Source: Desulfatitalea sp. UBA4791
GTDB lineage: Bacteria > Desulfobacterota > Desulfobacteria > Desulfobacterales > Desulfosarcinaceae
Assembly: GCA_002402905.1 (NCBI GenBank)
Contig: DHGT01000140.1
Coordinates: 18,904-40,812, forward strand
Length of the DNA: 21,909 bases
Reading direction: 5' to 3'
A model generated the notes under the pieces. That model was given only the letters and a program-made list of their open reading frames with translations, was not told the origin of the DNA and did no database searches. How positions within the stretch are numbered: position 1 is the first letter of the stretch; each line of letters begins with the position of its first letter. The position numbers and the translations under genes are program-made. This document shows, piece by piece, positions 8,082 to 15,360 of the stretch.

Positions 8082-9376
8082 CGCCTGGCCCCCAGGATGC
8101 GTTTGATGTCGAAATCACGGAAGGCCACCAATCCCGTAGGTCTGAAAATCATCACCAGGATCAAGATCAGCGGAATGATGATCCATTTGTAGAGCTGGAG
8201 CGGCTTGAGGATCTCGCTGATCATACTGATGCTCACCGCACCGACGATGGAACCGACCACGGAATTGAGTCCGCCGAAGTAGACCATGGCCAGGACCTCG
8301 GCCAGCATCTGGATGCCGAAACTGCCCGGCGTGACGTGGCGCACCTCGTGGGCGTAAAACCCGCCGGCCACACCGGCCCAGAAGGCGCCGAACATGAAGG
8401 CCACCATCTTGGTACGCCGGGTGTTGACCGTCATGGCGTCGGCCGCGATTTCGTTGTCGCGCACGGCGTTGAGGGCCTTGCCCATGGTCGAGCGTACGAA
8501 ATTATTGATGATCCATATGCAAATGGCCATACCGGCGAAAACGGCCGGCAGGGTCGACCAGTGCGGCTGACCGCCCATGCCGCGCGGACCGCCGATGGGC
8601 TCGATATTCTCGATGGCGCTTTTCACGATGAACATGAAGGCCAGCGAAATGATGGCCAGGTAGTCGCCCCGGGTGCGAAACGACGGGATGGCCACCACCA
8701 GCGCTCCCAGTGCCGCCGCCGCGCCGCCGATGACCAGGGCAATGGGAAAAAAGTACGGCCCCAAACTCTCGGGCAGCAGGGCCGCTCCGAACAGGCGGTC
8801 CTGCTTGAACAGCAGCAAGGTAAACACCGAGCTGGCATAGGCGCCCAACGCCATGAAACCGGGGTGGGAGCAGGAAAACTCCCCCATATAGCCGTTGATC
8901 ACATTGATGCTCAGGGTGAGCATGACGGCGATCATGATCAGCTTGGCCACCTGCAGGCGATAGTCGCTCGCCTCGGTCCAGACGTGCAGTACGGCGTAAA
9001 GCAGGCCCAGGTGCACCAGGACCGACAACCAGATGGGCACCCGCTCCAGAGCAACGGCCGCACGGTTGGTCCATCCGGCCGACATCCGGGCCACCGCACC
9101 GATGGGCAGCGCGTAGACCAGCAGGACGAACAGCAGCGCGGATGGGAAAAGCAGCGGTTCTTTCAGCACCAGGGTGGTGCCGAAGAGGGCCGGCACCTTG
9201 GGCAGATAGAGCATGACGGCCAGGGTGTCGCCGATGACGTATTCGATGATCACCGCGCACAAGACGCCGATCAGCCATCCGAGCGCGGGCACCACGGCCA
9301 GCGAACGGCCGATGCGCGGCAAAAATCCAGCGGAAGCATGTTCAGATGTTGAGGTTTGGGGTATTTGCGTTGCCAT
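8078..9376 (-). CDS. livM: Branched-chain amino acid ABC transporter permease LivM
   Basis: This is one half of the membrane channel of the liv importer. The 432-residue length is close to the long enteric LivM. An N-terminal extension with two or three hydrophobic segments precedes the conserved permease core, which starts near INVINGYMGEFSCSHPGFMALGAY. In that core, helices alternate with the cytoplasmic coupling segment NEIAADAMTVNTRRTKMVAF, which contacts the ATPases. The ATG is 22 nt after the livH stop with an AGGGGAAG-like site upstream. Cys and Ser replace the more common glycine and leucine residues in the SCSHPGF segment; this is a minor variation. Confidence 0.93.
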   Translation of the reverse strand: MATQIPQTSTSEHASAGFLPRIGRSLAVVPALGWLIGVLCAVIIEYVIGDTLAVMLYLPKVPALFGTTLVLKEPLLFPSALLFVLLVYALPIGAVARMSAGWTNRAAVALERVPIWLSVLVHLGLLYAVLHVWTEASDYRLQVAKLIMIAVMLTLSINVINGYMGEFSCSHPGFMALGAYASSVFTLLLFKQDRLFGAALLPESLGPYFFPIALVIGGAAAALGALVVAIPSFRTRGDYLAIISLAFMFIVKSAIENIEPIGGPRGMGGQPHWSTLPAVFAGMAICIWIINNFVRSTMGKALNAVRDNEIAADAMTVNTRRTKMVAFMFGAFWAGVAGGFYAHEVRHVTPGSFGIQMLAEVLAMVYFGGLNSVVGSIVGAVSISMISEILKPLQLYKWIIIPLILILVMIFRPTGLVAFRDFDIKRILGARR

Positions 9377-9398
9377 GAGATGCCTTGTCTTCCCCTGA

Positions 9399-10322
9399 TC
9401 AGAGCCTCAATTGAGCGCTGTGGGCCTGTCCGAAAAACCCGTAGGGCCGGAAAGTTAAAATCAACAGGATGATGCTGTAGGCGATGAGGTCCCTGAAGGT
9501 CGAGGGAAAGACCATGGCCGTGAAAATCTCGATGAAACCCAGCAGGAAACCAGCCAACGCGGCCCCCAAAATCGACCCCCGGCCGCCGAGGATCGCGGCC
9601 ACGAAAGACTTCCAGCCGAGCAGAATGCCCATGAAGGGGTCGAGCACCGGGTAGGCCATGCCGTATAAAATTCCGCCGGCGGCGGCCAGGGCCGAGCCGA
9701 TGGCAAAGGTCATGGGTGCAATGACATTGAGCGAGACCCCCATCAGCGGCACCACTTGAAAGTCGTAGGACATGGCGCGCATGGCCATGCCCCAGCGGGT
9801 CTTGTGGATGAACTGGTGCAGGGCGATCATCAACAGCAGGGCCACGCCCACGATCAGGATCTTCTTGTTGGTGAAGAACACCCCGCCGACATCATAGGTG
9901 ACGGTCTCGATGATCGAGGGGAAGTTATAGCGCTGGGTGCCGAGAATGGCCAGGTTGCCATATTCGAGCATGATACCGATCATCAAGCCGGTGATGGCCG
10001 CCGAGGCCCGCGGCGCCTCGCGCAGGGGACGATAGCCGACGCGCTCGACCACCACGCCTAAAATCGAGGTGAGAAACATGGCGATAATGATGGTGAGCAC
10101 CAGCAGCAGCCACCCGGGCATGGACCAGCTCAGGGCGGTGGCCAGGGCCACCAGGGCCGTGGCCACGCCGAAACCGATATAGGTCCCGGTCATGAAGATA
10201 TCGCCATGGGTGAAGTTGAACAGCATCAGGATGCTGTACACCATGGAATAGCCCAGGGCGATCAGGGCATAGAAGCTGCCCCATTGCAGCGCATTGATCA
10301 CATTTTGAAGAAAGAAAGCCAT
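9399..10322 (-). CDS. livH: Branched-chain amino acid ABC transporter permease LivH
   Basis: This is the other membrane half of the liv importer: 307 residues with about eight hydrophobic segments and the family motif FTHGDIFMTGTY near the N-terminus. The start at 10322 (MAFFLQNVINALQWG) is chosen because it matches the usual LivH N-terminus and has GGGAG five bases before the ATG, with GGAGG further upstream. An in-frame ATG at 10481 would add 53 residues translated straight through the REP palindromes, so it is rejected. The gene follows livK after a 314-bp repeat-filled gap and precedes livM by 22 nt. Confidence 0.94.
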   Translation of the reverse strand: MAFFLQNVINALQWGSFYALIALGYSMVYSILMLFNFTHGDIFMTGTYIGFGVATALVALATALSWSMPGWLLLVLTIIIAMFLTSILGVVVERVGYRPLREAPRASAAITGLMIGIMLEYGNLAILGTQRYNFPSIIETVTYDVGGVFFTNKKILIVGVALLLMIALHQFIHKTRWGMAMRAMSYDFQVVPLMGVSLNVIAPMTFAIGSALAAAGGILYGMAYPVLDPFMGILLGWKSFVAAILGGRGSILGAALAGFLLGFIEIFTAMVFPSTFRDLIAYSIILLILTFRPYGFFGQAHSAQLRL

Positions 10323-10369
10323 TGGCGCTCCCGGTTCCACCTCCCTGCAACAGTCCTGGACGTGATGTC

Positions 10370-10394
10370 GGGCGGGGATAAACCCCGCCCCTAC
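10370..10394 (-). repeat. REP element, copy 1 (GTAG-footed GC hairpin)
   Basis: Read on the minus strand this copy begins with GTAG, followed by a hairpin of GGGCGGGG and CCCCGCCC arms around a 5-base loop (TTTAT). It is the near-exact inverse of the copy at 10438-10463, from which it is separated by 43 bp. A GTAG tetranucleotide at the foot of a GC hairpin is the hallmark of REP sequences mobilised by RAYT (TnpA-REP) transposases. Confidence 0.85.
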
Positions 10395-10437
10395 ACATCC
10401 GCAGAAAGCACACCGGCCGATTTTGACTGCCGGTCTC

Positions 10438-10463
10438 GTAGGGGCGGGGTTTATCCCCGCCCC
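10438..10463 (+). repeat. REP element, copy 2 (GTAG-footed GC hairpin)
   Basis: Read on the plus strand: GTAG, then GGGGCGGGG (ending at 10449), the loop TTTAT, and CCCCGCCCC, a perfect 9-bp stem. Its reverse complement matches copy 1 over 25 bp. The two copies face each other with their GTAG feet inward, making a BIME-like pair inside the livK-livH spacer. No RAYT transposase gene is in the window. Confidence 0.87.
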
Positions 10464-10568
10464 AATATTCCCATCGAACAACCGGGCTGAAACCCGTCAG
10501 CCTGTTCTACCCTCCGAAGGTCGCCGCCGATCCGGCAAATCAAATCGACAGCATACCTTCACTTAAAA

Positions 10569-10610
10569 CTTTAAACTTTCCACTTTAAACTTTACACTTT
10601 AAACTTCTAT
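10569..10610. repeat. 14-bp tandem repeat, three copies
   Basis: CTTTAAACTTTCCA, CTTTAAACTTTACA and CTTTAAACTTCTAT follow one another without spacers at 10569, 10583 and 10597; CTTTGAACGTTCCC at 10611 looks like a degenerate fourth. The AT-rich tract stands out against its GC-rich surroundings and lies 26 bp from the livK stop codon. It could arise by replication slippage; no function is evident. Confidence 0.8.
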
Positions 10611-10618
10611 CTTTGAAC

Positions 10619-10640
10619 GTTCCCGCAAAGCGGGAACTAC
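10619..10640 (-). repeat. Second-family REP-like hairpin supplying the livK stop codon
   Basis: On the minus strand the sequence reads GTAG, then TTCCCGC, loop TTT, GCGGGAA, followed by C. The TAG of the GTAG foot is exactly the livK stop codon. The palindrome GTTCCCGC-AAA-GCGGGAAC spans 10619-10637. The stem sequence differs from the REPs at 10370-10463, so this appears to be a separate REP family. In RNA it would form a 3'-end hairpin right at the livK stop; no U-tract follows. Confidence 0.7.
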
Positions 10641-11815
10641 GGACACACCTGCTTGTAGAACTCGTATTCGCCCTGATCGCTGATACGCACGATCACCGCG
10701 CATTTGATCGGGTCGCCCTCTTCGGTGAAGGTCATGTTGCCGGTGATGCCCGCAAAGTCTTTGATCTTGGCCAGCTGGTCGCGCACGGCGACGCGGTCCT
10801 TCTTGATGTCGCCGCTCAGGCCGCCGGTGTTCTCGATGGCCTGCTGGGCCAGGCGGATGGCATCCCATGTCAAGGCCGCCACATCGTCGGGGACGTAACC
10901 GTGTTTTTGCTGATAGCGGTCGATAAATTCCTTGGTCGCGCCCTGGGCGCCGGCCGCAGCGTAATGGGAGCTGAAGAAGAGGCCGTAGCAATCTTCGCCG
11001 CACAGGCTGACGGTCTCGGCCGAACCCCAGCTGTCGGAGCCGATGATCGGGTTGTTGAACCCAAGTTCATGGGCCTGCTTCACGATCAGGGCCACTTCGT
11101 TGTAGTACTGCGGAGTGAAGAGAAACTCGGCGCCGCTGTCCTTGATCTTGGTCAGCTGGGAGCTGAAGTCGGTGTCTTTGGTGGTAAAACTCTCGTAGGC
11201 CACCACCGAATCCGGACCGTTGATCTCTTCCCAGGCCATTTTGAAGAACTCGGCCAGCCCCTTGGGATAATCGCTGGCCACGTCATATAACACTGCCGCC
11301 TTGGTGTACCCGAACTCTTCCTTGACGAACTTGGCCGCCACCGGCCCCTGGAACGGATCGAGGAAGCAGGCGCGGAACACGAAGGGGCGATCCTTGGTAG
11401 TATCCGGGTTGGTCGACCAGGGGCTGATCATGGGCGTCTGGTAGTCGTTGGCCACACCGCCGGCCGGGACCGCCTGCTTGGAGGATTGCGGCCCGATGAT
11501 CACCATCACGCCGTCTTCGGTAATCATTTTGGTGTTGGCCTTGACCGCGGATTCGGCCTTGGACTCGTTGTCCTCGATGACCAGGGCCACCGGGTACTTC
11601 TTGTCGCCCACCTGCAGGCCGCCGGCCTTTTCGATGTCTTCGAGCCACATCTGGGCCGCATACTTACTGCCCTCGCCCACCTTGGGAATGTCGCCGGTGA
11701 TGGGGGCGTTGATGCCGATTTTAATGATGGTTTCGCGCTTCTTGCCGCAGGCGATGAAAACCATCACGAGCATGACCGATAGAACCAGAACCAGGGCCGT
11801 TGATAATTTACGCAT
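10637..11815 (-). CDS. livK: Branched-chain amino acid ABC transporter substrate-binding lipoprotein
   Basis: This is the extracytoplasmic receptor of the liv importer (periplasmic binding protein type 1, Leu/Ile/Val family), 392 residues long. It starts MRKLSTALVL and has a lipoprotein signal ending in VFIAC, so Cys23 is the probable lipidated residue and the receptor is membrane-tethered rather than freely soluble. Family features are KIGINAPITGD at the start of the mature domain, VIIGPQSSKQAVPA, the hinge segment with AAVLYDVASDYPKG, and a Cys pair in LCGEDCYG that may form a disulfide. The start at 11815 is fixed by the strong GGAGGAGG site just upstream; an in-frame ATG at 11929 has no such support. 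It is first in the liv operon. Specificity cannot be read from the sequence. Confidence 0.93.
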   Translation of the reverse strand: MRKLSTALVLVLSVMLVMVFIACGKKRETIIKIGINAPITGDIPKVGEGSKYAAQMWLEDIEKAGGLQVGDKKYPVALVIEDNESKAESAVKANTKMITEDGVMVIIGPQSSKQAVPAGGVANDYQTPMISPWSTNPDTTKDRPFVFRACFLDPFQGPVAAKFVKEEFGYTKAAVLYDVASDYPKGLAEFFKMAWEEINGPDSVVAYESFTTKDTDFSSQLTKIKDSGAEFLFTPQYYNEVALIVKQAHELGFNNPIIGSDSWGSAETVSLCGEDCYGLFFSSHYAAAGAQGATKEFIDRYQQKHGYVPDDVAALTWDAIRLAQQAIENTGGLSGDIKKDRVAVRDQLAKIKDFAGITGNMTFTEEGDPIKCAVIVRISDQGEYEFYKQVCP

Positions 11816-11856
11816 AACCTCCTCCTTCTCTTTGCATCTACGGTGAGACGAACGAC

Positions 11857-11889
11857 ATTTCCCGGATGGATGCCTGGTGGCAGGGAAAT
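11857..11889 (-). promoter_or_regulatory. Inverted repeat in the livK leader
   Basis: ATTTCCC (11857-11863) pairs with GGGAAAT (11883-11889), and inside it TGCC (11871-11874) pairs with GGCA (11879-11882) around a TGGT loop. It sits between the candidate livK promoter and the ribosome site. It may be an operator for a regulator or an mRNA leader hairpin; there is no U-tract to make it a terminator for pyk. Confidence 0.35.
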
Positions 11890-11899
11890 AATTCGGGGA

Positions 11900-11929
11900 C
11901 TGATAGCATAGGGCGGACGGTGGTTTCAA
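11900..11929 (-). promoter_or_regulatory. Candidate sigma-70 promoter for the liv operon
   Basis: TTGAAA (11924-11929) and TATCAG (11900-11905) on the minus strand are separated by 18 bp. They lie in the 123-bp gap between the pyk stop and the livK start, giving a leader of about 75 nt. The match is moderate. Confidence 0.35.
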
Positions 11930-11938
11930 TGTTTAAAG

Positions 11939-13351
11939 TCACAGTACCTTGACCCACAGCATATTGGTCGTTCCCGTCTCCCAGATCGGACGGCCGGCGG
12001 TGATCACCAACTTGTCGCCCTTATGCAGGTAACCCTTTTCCAGGGCCGCCGTGGCGGCCTGCTCGACCATGGTGTCGGTATCCTCGATGTTATCGAGAAA
12101 TGCGGGAATGCAGCCCCAGAAGAGCGCCAGACGGCGCACGGCGTTCGCGTCCGGCGAGAGGGCCACGATGGGTTGCGCGGGCCGATAGCGGGCGATCTGG
12201 GCCGCCGTGGAACCGCTGCGGGTGGTGGCGGCAATGGCGGCCGCATTGAGATTTTTGGCCAGGGTGCAGGCGGCCAGGGCCACCGATCCGGCGATGTCGA
12301 TCTTGGAGGGCGTCGTGCGCAGGTAATAGGCGTGCGGGTAGTTCTGTTCGGCGCTGTGTGCGATCAAGGCCATATAGCGCACGGCCTCGACCGGGTGCTG
12401 TCCGCTGGCCGTCTCCTCGGAGAGCATCACGGCATCGGCGCCGTCCAGCACGCCGTTGGCCACGTCGGCCGCCTCGGCCCGGGTGGGACGCGGGGCGTCG
12501 ACCATGGAGCGCAGCATCTGGGTGGCGATGATCACCGGCTTTCCCAGAGTGTTGGCCTTGCGCACCAGCTGCTTCTGGATCGTGGGGACGTTTTCCAGGG
12601 GAATTTCGACCCCCAGGTCGCCGCGGGCCACCATGATGCCGTCGGCAGCGGCCAGTATGGCGTCGGCGTTGGTGACGGCTTCATGCTTTTCGATCTTGGC
12701 GATCACCGGGGTCTGTTTGTTGTGCTGATGGATGATCCTTTTGATGGCATGCACGTCCCCGGCGGTGCGCACGAACGAAAGGGCCACGTAGTCCACGTCG
12801 TTTTCGAGCCCGAAGAGCAGGTCCCGGCGGTCCTTTTCCGTCATGGCGGGGATGGATAGCGTGCTGGTGGGCAGATTGATCCCTTTGTGGGAGGTGAGCA
12901 GCCCGCCGGTGATCACCCGGCACAGGATCTCCGAGGTCGATGTGCGCTCGACGCTCAGTTCCATGAGGCCATCGGCCAACAGGATCCTGTCGCCGACCTT
13001 CACCTGCGACGGCAGGTCCCCATAGCTCACGGGCACATGCAGCGGCTGCCGCGGCGCCTTGTCGTTGGTCAGGGTGATGGTTTCCCCGGGGGCAAGCGGA
13101 ATGCCGGCCTCGGGCAGTTCGCCCACCCGGATCTTGGGCCCGCACAAATCCTGCAGGATCGCGATGGGACGTCCGGCCTTGACCGATGCCGCGCGCAGAT
13201 CGCGGATGATCTGTCCGTGATCCTCATGGGTGCCATGGGAAAAGTTGAGGCGCGCCACGCTCATGCCCTTTTCCATGAGCGCCTCCAGTATCTGCGGCGA
13301 ACGGCTCGCCGGCCCGATGGTACAGACGATTTTGGTCTTGGGTAGGGTCAT
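11939..13351 (-). CDS. pyk: Pyruvate kinase
   Basis: Pyruvate kinase converts phosphoenolpyruvate and ADP to pyruvate and ATP in the cytoplasm. The 470-residue length is that of the bacterial form without an extra C-terminal PEP-utiliser domain. Visible are the N-terminal KIVCTIGPAS with ARLNFSHG (Arg34, Asn36, Ser38), the catalytic lysine and metal ligand in AKIEKHEAV (Lys219, Glu221), the signature MVARGDLGVEIP (240-251) and the nucleotide-side motif ATQMLRSM. The motif commonly seen as MLSGETA reads MLSEETA here, a small change. The ATG is 4 nt after the holA stop, and a GGAGG site lies within the holA 3' end, so it is the tail of the ileS-lspA-holA cluster. Confidence 0.97.
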   Translation of the reverse strand: MTLPKTKIVCTIGPASRSPQILEALMEKGMSVARLNFSHGTHEDHGQIIRDLRAASVKAGRPIAILQDLCGPKIRVGELPEAGIPLAPGETITLTNDKAPRQPLHVPVSYGDLPSQVKVGDRILLADGLMELSVERTSTSEILCRVITGGLLTSHKGINLPTSTLSIPAMTEKDRRDLLFGLENDVDYVALSFVRTAGDVHAIKRIIHQHNKQTPVIAKIEKHEAVTNADAILAAADGIMVARGDLGVEIPLENVPTIQKQLVRKANTLGKPVIIATQMLRSMVDAPRPTRAEAADVANGVLDGADAVMLSEETASGQHPVEAVRYMALIAHSAEQNYPHAYYLRTTPSKIDIAGSVALAACTLAKNLNAAAIAATTRSGSTAAQIARYRPAQPIVALSPDANAVRRLALFWGCIPAFLDNIEDTDTMVEQAATAALEKGYLHKGDKLVITAGRPIWETGTTNMLWVKVL

Positions 13352-13355
13352 GCGG

Positions 13356-14819
13356 TCAGGTTCCTCCTGTTTGGTCGCAAACCGCCATCACCAGGTGCTT
13401 GACGACCAGGATCGGGTCCTGGCCCGAGGATTTGAGACGGATGTCGGCCTCGCCCAGTTGTGCCAAAGCGGCGATCAGTTCTTCCTGGGAGAAATTTTCG
13501 GATTTGAGCAGCGTTTGGAAAACAGGATACGCGCTGCCGGTGCCGGATGCAAGGGCCAGTTCGGCCGAGGGCTTTTTGGACCCCTTGTCGCCGCCCTGCC
13601 GTGGGCCCTCGGAGTCGGCCGGCTCCCACTGGGACCGTTCCGATGCGATGTGGGCATCGTACTGCTGGATGGCCGGAAAGACGCTGCTTTGGAATTGCGG
13701 GAAAGGCAAGCCCTTTTGCCAATCGCGGCCGTAGGTACTGCGGGTAAAATCCTTGGCGATCAATAGCCGGCGCATCTGGTTTGCCAGGGCCGACAACACC
13801 TGAAGCGGGTGAAAGTCGTTGGCCAGCAGGGTATTGAGATAAAAAAGGGCGGCTTGGAGATTGCGTTCGGCCACGGCATTGGTCAATTCAAAGATCGGAT
13901 CGCTCTTGGAGCGATTCAGGATGCTGTCGATATCCTCCCGGGTGATTTCCGGTCGCGGGCCGCTGTAATCGATCAGTTTTTCGATATTGTTTCGAAAGGT
14001 GGCCGGATCGAATCCGGTGAGCTGGACCACCTGGGCCAACAGGCCGGGATTCATTTTTTTGCCGGCGCCACGCAGGGCGCGATCCGCGATCTCCCTGAGC
14101 ACGGTCTCCTGGGCCGCCTTATCGGCTTTGCGCTCGCCCAGCGGCACATGGCAGTCGACGACGAGCCCCCGGCCCTCGACACATTTATAGAATTTACGGT
14201 TCTTGGGTACCTTTGTGCCGGCGGTCATCATCAAGTAATGGTTGGGTGGGAATCCCTTTTCTATGGCGTCGACAAGGTTTTGAACATCGTCGGATGCTTT
14301 GGAAAGCGACCACCCCTGCGCCTGTATGTGGTCGATCAACCGGCGAATGCCTCCTTCGCCCAGGGCCTCCTGAAAGGGCTGCAGCTCCGCCGGCGGTTGA
14401 CGGTAGCCGGCGCCGGCCGGGTCGAACCCCACTTCCACACAGAGGTTGAAAAACAGTTTGGCCGCCCGTGGGATGTTGTCGCCCTCGTATGCCTGCTGCG
14501 TCTGTTCGAGCAGTCGTTGATGGCGGCCGGCGGTGTCGAAAAGCCTGGCCTCCTTGAACCAGTACACCTTCGGACCCGCGACCAAAGCATAGGTGTTGAG
14601 GCGTTCGATCAGATCGGGGATATTTTCGGAGAGCCCATCGACGACATCGCAACTCAGATCCCGGGCGCCGGGATCGGCGCCGAGCAGATGGTCGAGCAGC
14701 GCGGCCGCGGACTGGGCAACCAGTTCAGGTTCGCCATGAATCAGGCAAACCCGCGGCGTTTTGGACACGGCCGTCTTTTGCAGATAGGCGCCGATCTGAT
14801 TGTAGGCGATTTCGGTCAT
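13356..14819 (-). CDS. holA: DNA polymerase III subunit delta
   Basis: The delta subunit is the wrench of the clamp-loader complex; it binds and opens the beta sliding clamp. The N-terminal region has the family pattern with VCLIHGEPELV, and the C-terminal collar region includes DFHPLQVLSALANQMRRLLIAKDF, both typical of HolA. At 487 residues it is about 140 longer than the usual 340. The extra length lies in a segment of about residues 105-190 between the domain I motifs and in a low-complexity linker near residues 410-445 rich in Ser, Gly, Lys and Glu. The start has no clear Shine-Dalgarno and lies 19 nt past the lspA stop, so it may rely on coupling. Confidence 0.85.
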   Translation of the reverse strand: MTEIAYNQIGAYLQKTAVSKTPRVCLIHGEPELVAQSAAALLDHLLGADPGARDLSCDVVDGLSENIPDLIERLNTYALVAGPKVYWFKEARLFDTAGRHQRLLEQTQQAYEGDNIPRAAKLFFNLCVEVGFDPAGAGYRQPPAELQPFQEALGEGGIRRLIDHIQAQGWSLSKASDDVQNLVDAIEKGFPPNHYLMMTAGTKVPKNRKFYKCVEGRGLVVDCHVPLGERKADKAAQETVLREIADRALRGAGKKMNPGLLAQVVQLTGFDPATFRNNIEKLIDYSGPRPEITREDIDSILNRSKSDPIFELTNAVAERNLQAALFYLNTLLANDFHPLQVLSALANQMRRLLIAKDFTRSTYGRDWQKGLPFPQFQSSVFPAIQQYDAHIASERSQWEPADSEGPRQGGDKGSKKPSAELALASGTGSAYPVFQTLLKSENFSQEELIAALAQLGEADIRLKSSGQDPILVVKHLVMAVCDQTGGT

Positions 14820-14838
14820 GGCGTGGTGCGGACGCCGT

Positions 14839-15360
14839 TCATAGCGGCACTTTTTTGGTAACCAGATGGAGCAGAAAAATGATCACCCCAACGGTCACGG
14901 CACTGTCGGCCACGTTGAACGTGGGCCAGTGCAGATAGCCCACATACACGTCGAGGAAGTCGACCACTTCACCGAACCGCAGGCGGTCGATGAGATTGCC
15001 GATGGCGCCGCCGAAGATCAGGGCCAGCGCGAATCCGAAAAAGGGCCGCGAGCGGGGGGTCTGATGGTACAAATAGAGAATCATGCCCAGGGCGAACACC
15101 GCGGCCAGCAAGAACAGCCAATGCCGCAGGGGCGAGTCGTTCTGGGCCAGGAAACCGAATGCGCCGCCGGGGTTTCGCACGTGGGTGAGGCTGAAAAACC
15201 CCGGGATGACGGCGACCGAATCATGCAACGGCAGGTAGCGCAGCACCAGCATCTTGGTGAGTTGATCCAGGATGACCACACCCGATGCGAAAAGGGTGAA
15301 CCGCAGGTATTTCGAGAACACCTGGTTGCCAACGCCTGCCGGTACAGAGTCGGCCATCAT
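14839..15360 (-). CDS. lspA: Lipoprotein signal peptidase (signal peptidase II)
   Basis: LspA is an inner-membrane aspartic protease that removes the signal peptide from diacylated prolipoproteins such as the LivK receptor encoded nearby. The 173-residue protein has four hydrophobic segments, the conserved LDQLTK near residue 31, and the two catalytic aspartates in GNLIDR (Asp125) and FNVADSAV (Asp152). The start at 15360 gives an ATGA overlap with the ileS stop and sits behind a GGGAAAGG site within ileS. The second in-frame ATG directly after it is also possible. The ileS-lspA pairing is widespread in bacteria. Confidence 0.96.
   Translation of the reverse strand: MMADSVPAGVGNQVFSKYLRFTLFASGVVILDQLTKMLVLRYLPLHDSVAVIPGFFSLTHVRNPGGAFGFLAQNDSPLRHWLFLLAAVFALGMILYLYHQTPRSRPFFGFALALIFGGAIGNLIDRLRFGEVVDFLDVYVGYLHWPTFNVADSAVTVGVIIFLLHLVTKKVPL

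Noticed and set aside
10323..10481. Upstream in-frame start for livH
   Set aside because: The added 53 residues are a translation of REP palindromes and do not resemble LivH; a proper ribosome site precedes the ATG at 10322.
10569..10610. CRISPR array
   Set aside because: The repeats are 14 bp, directly contiguous and lack spacers; no cas gene is present.
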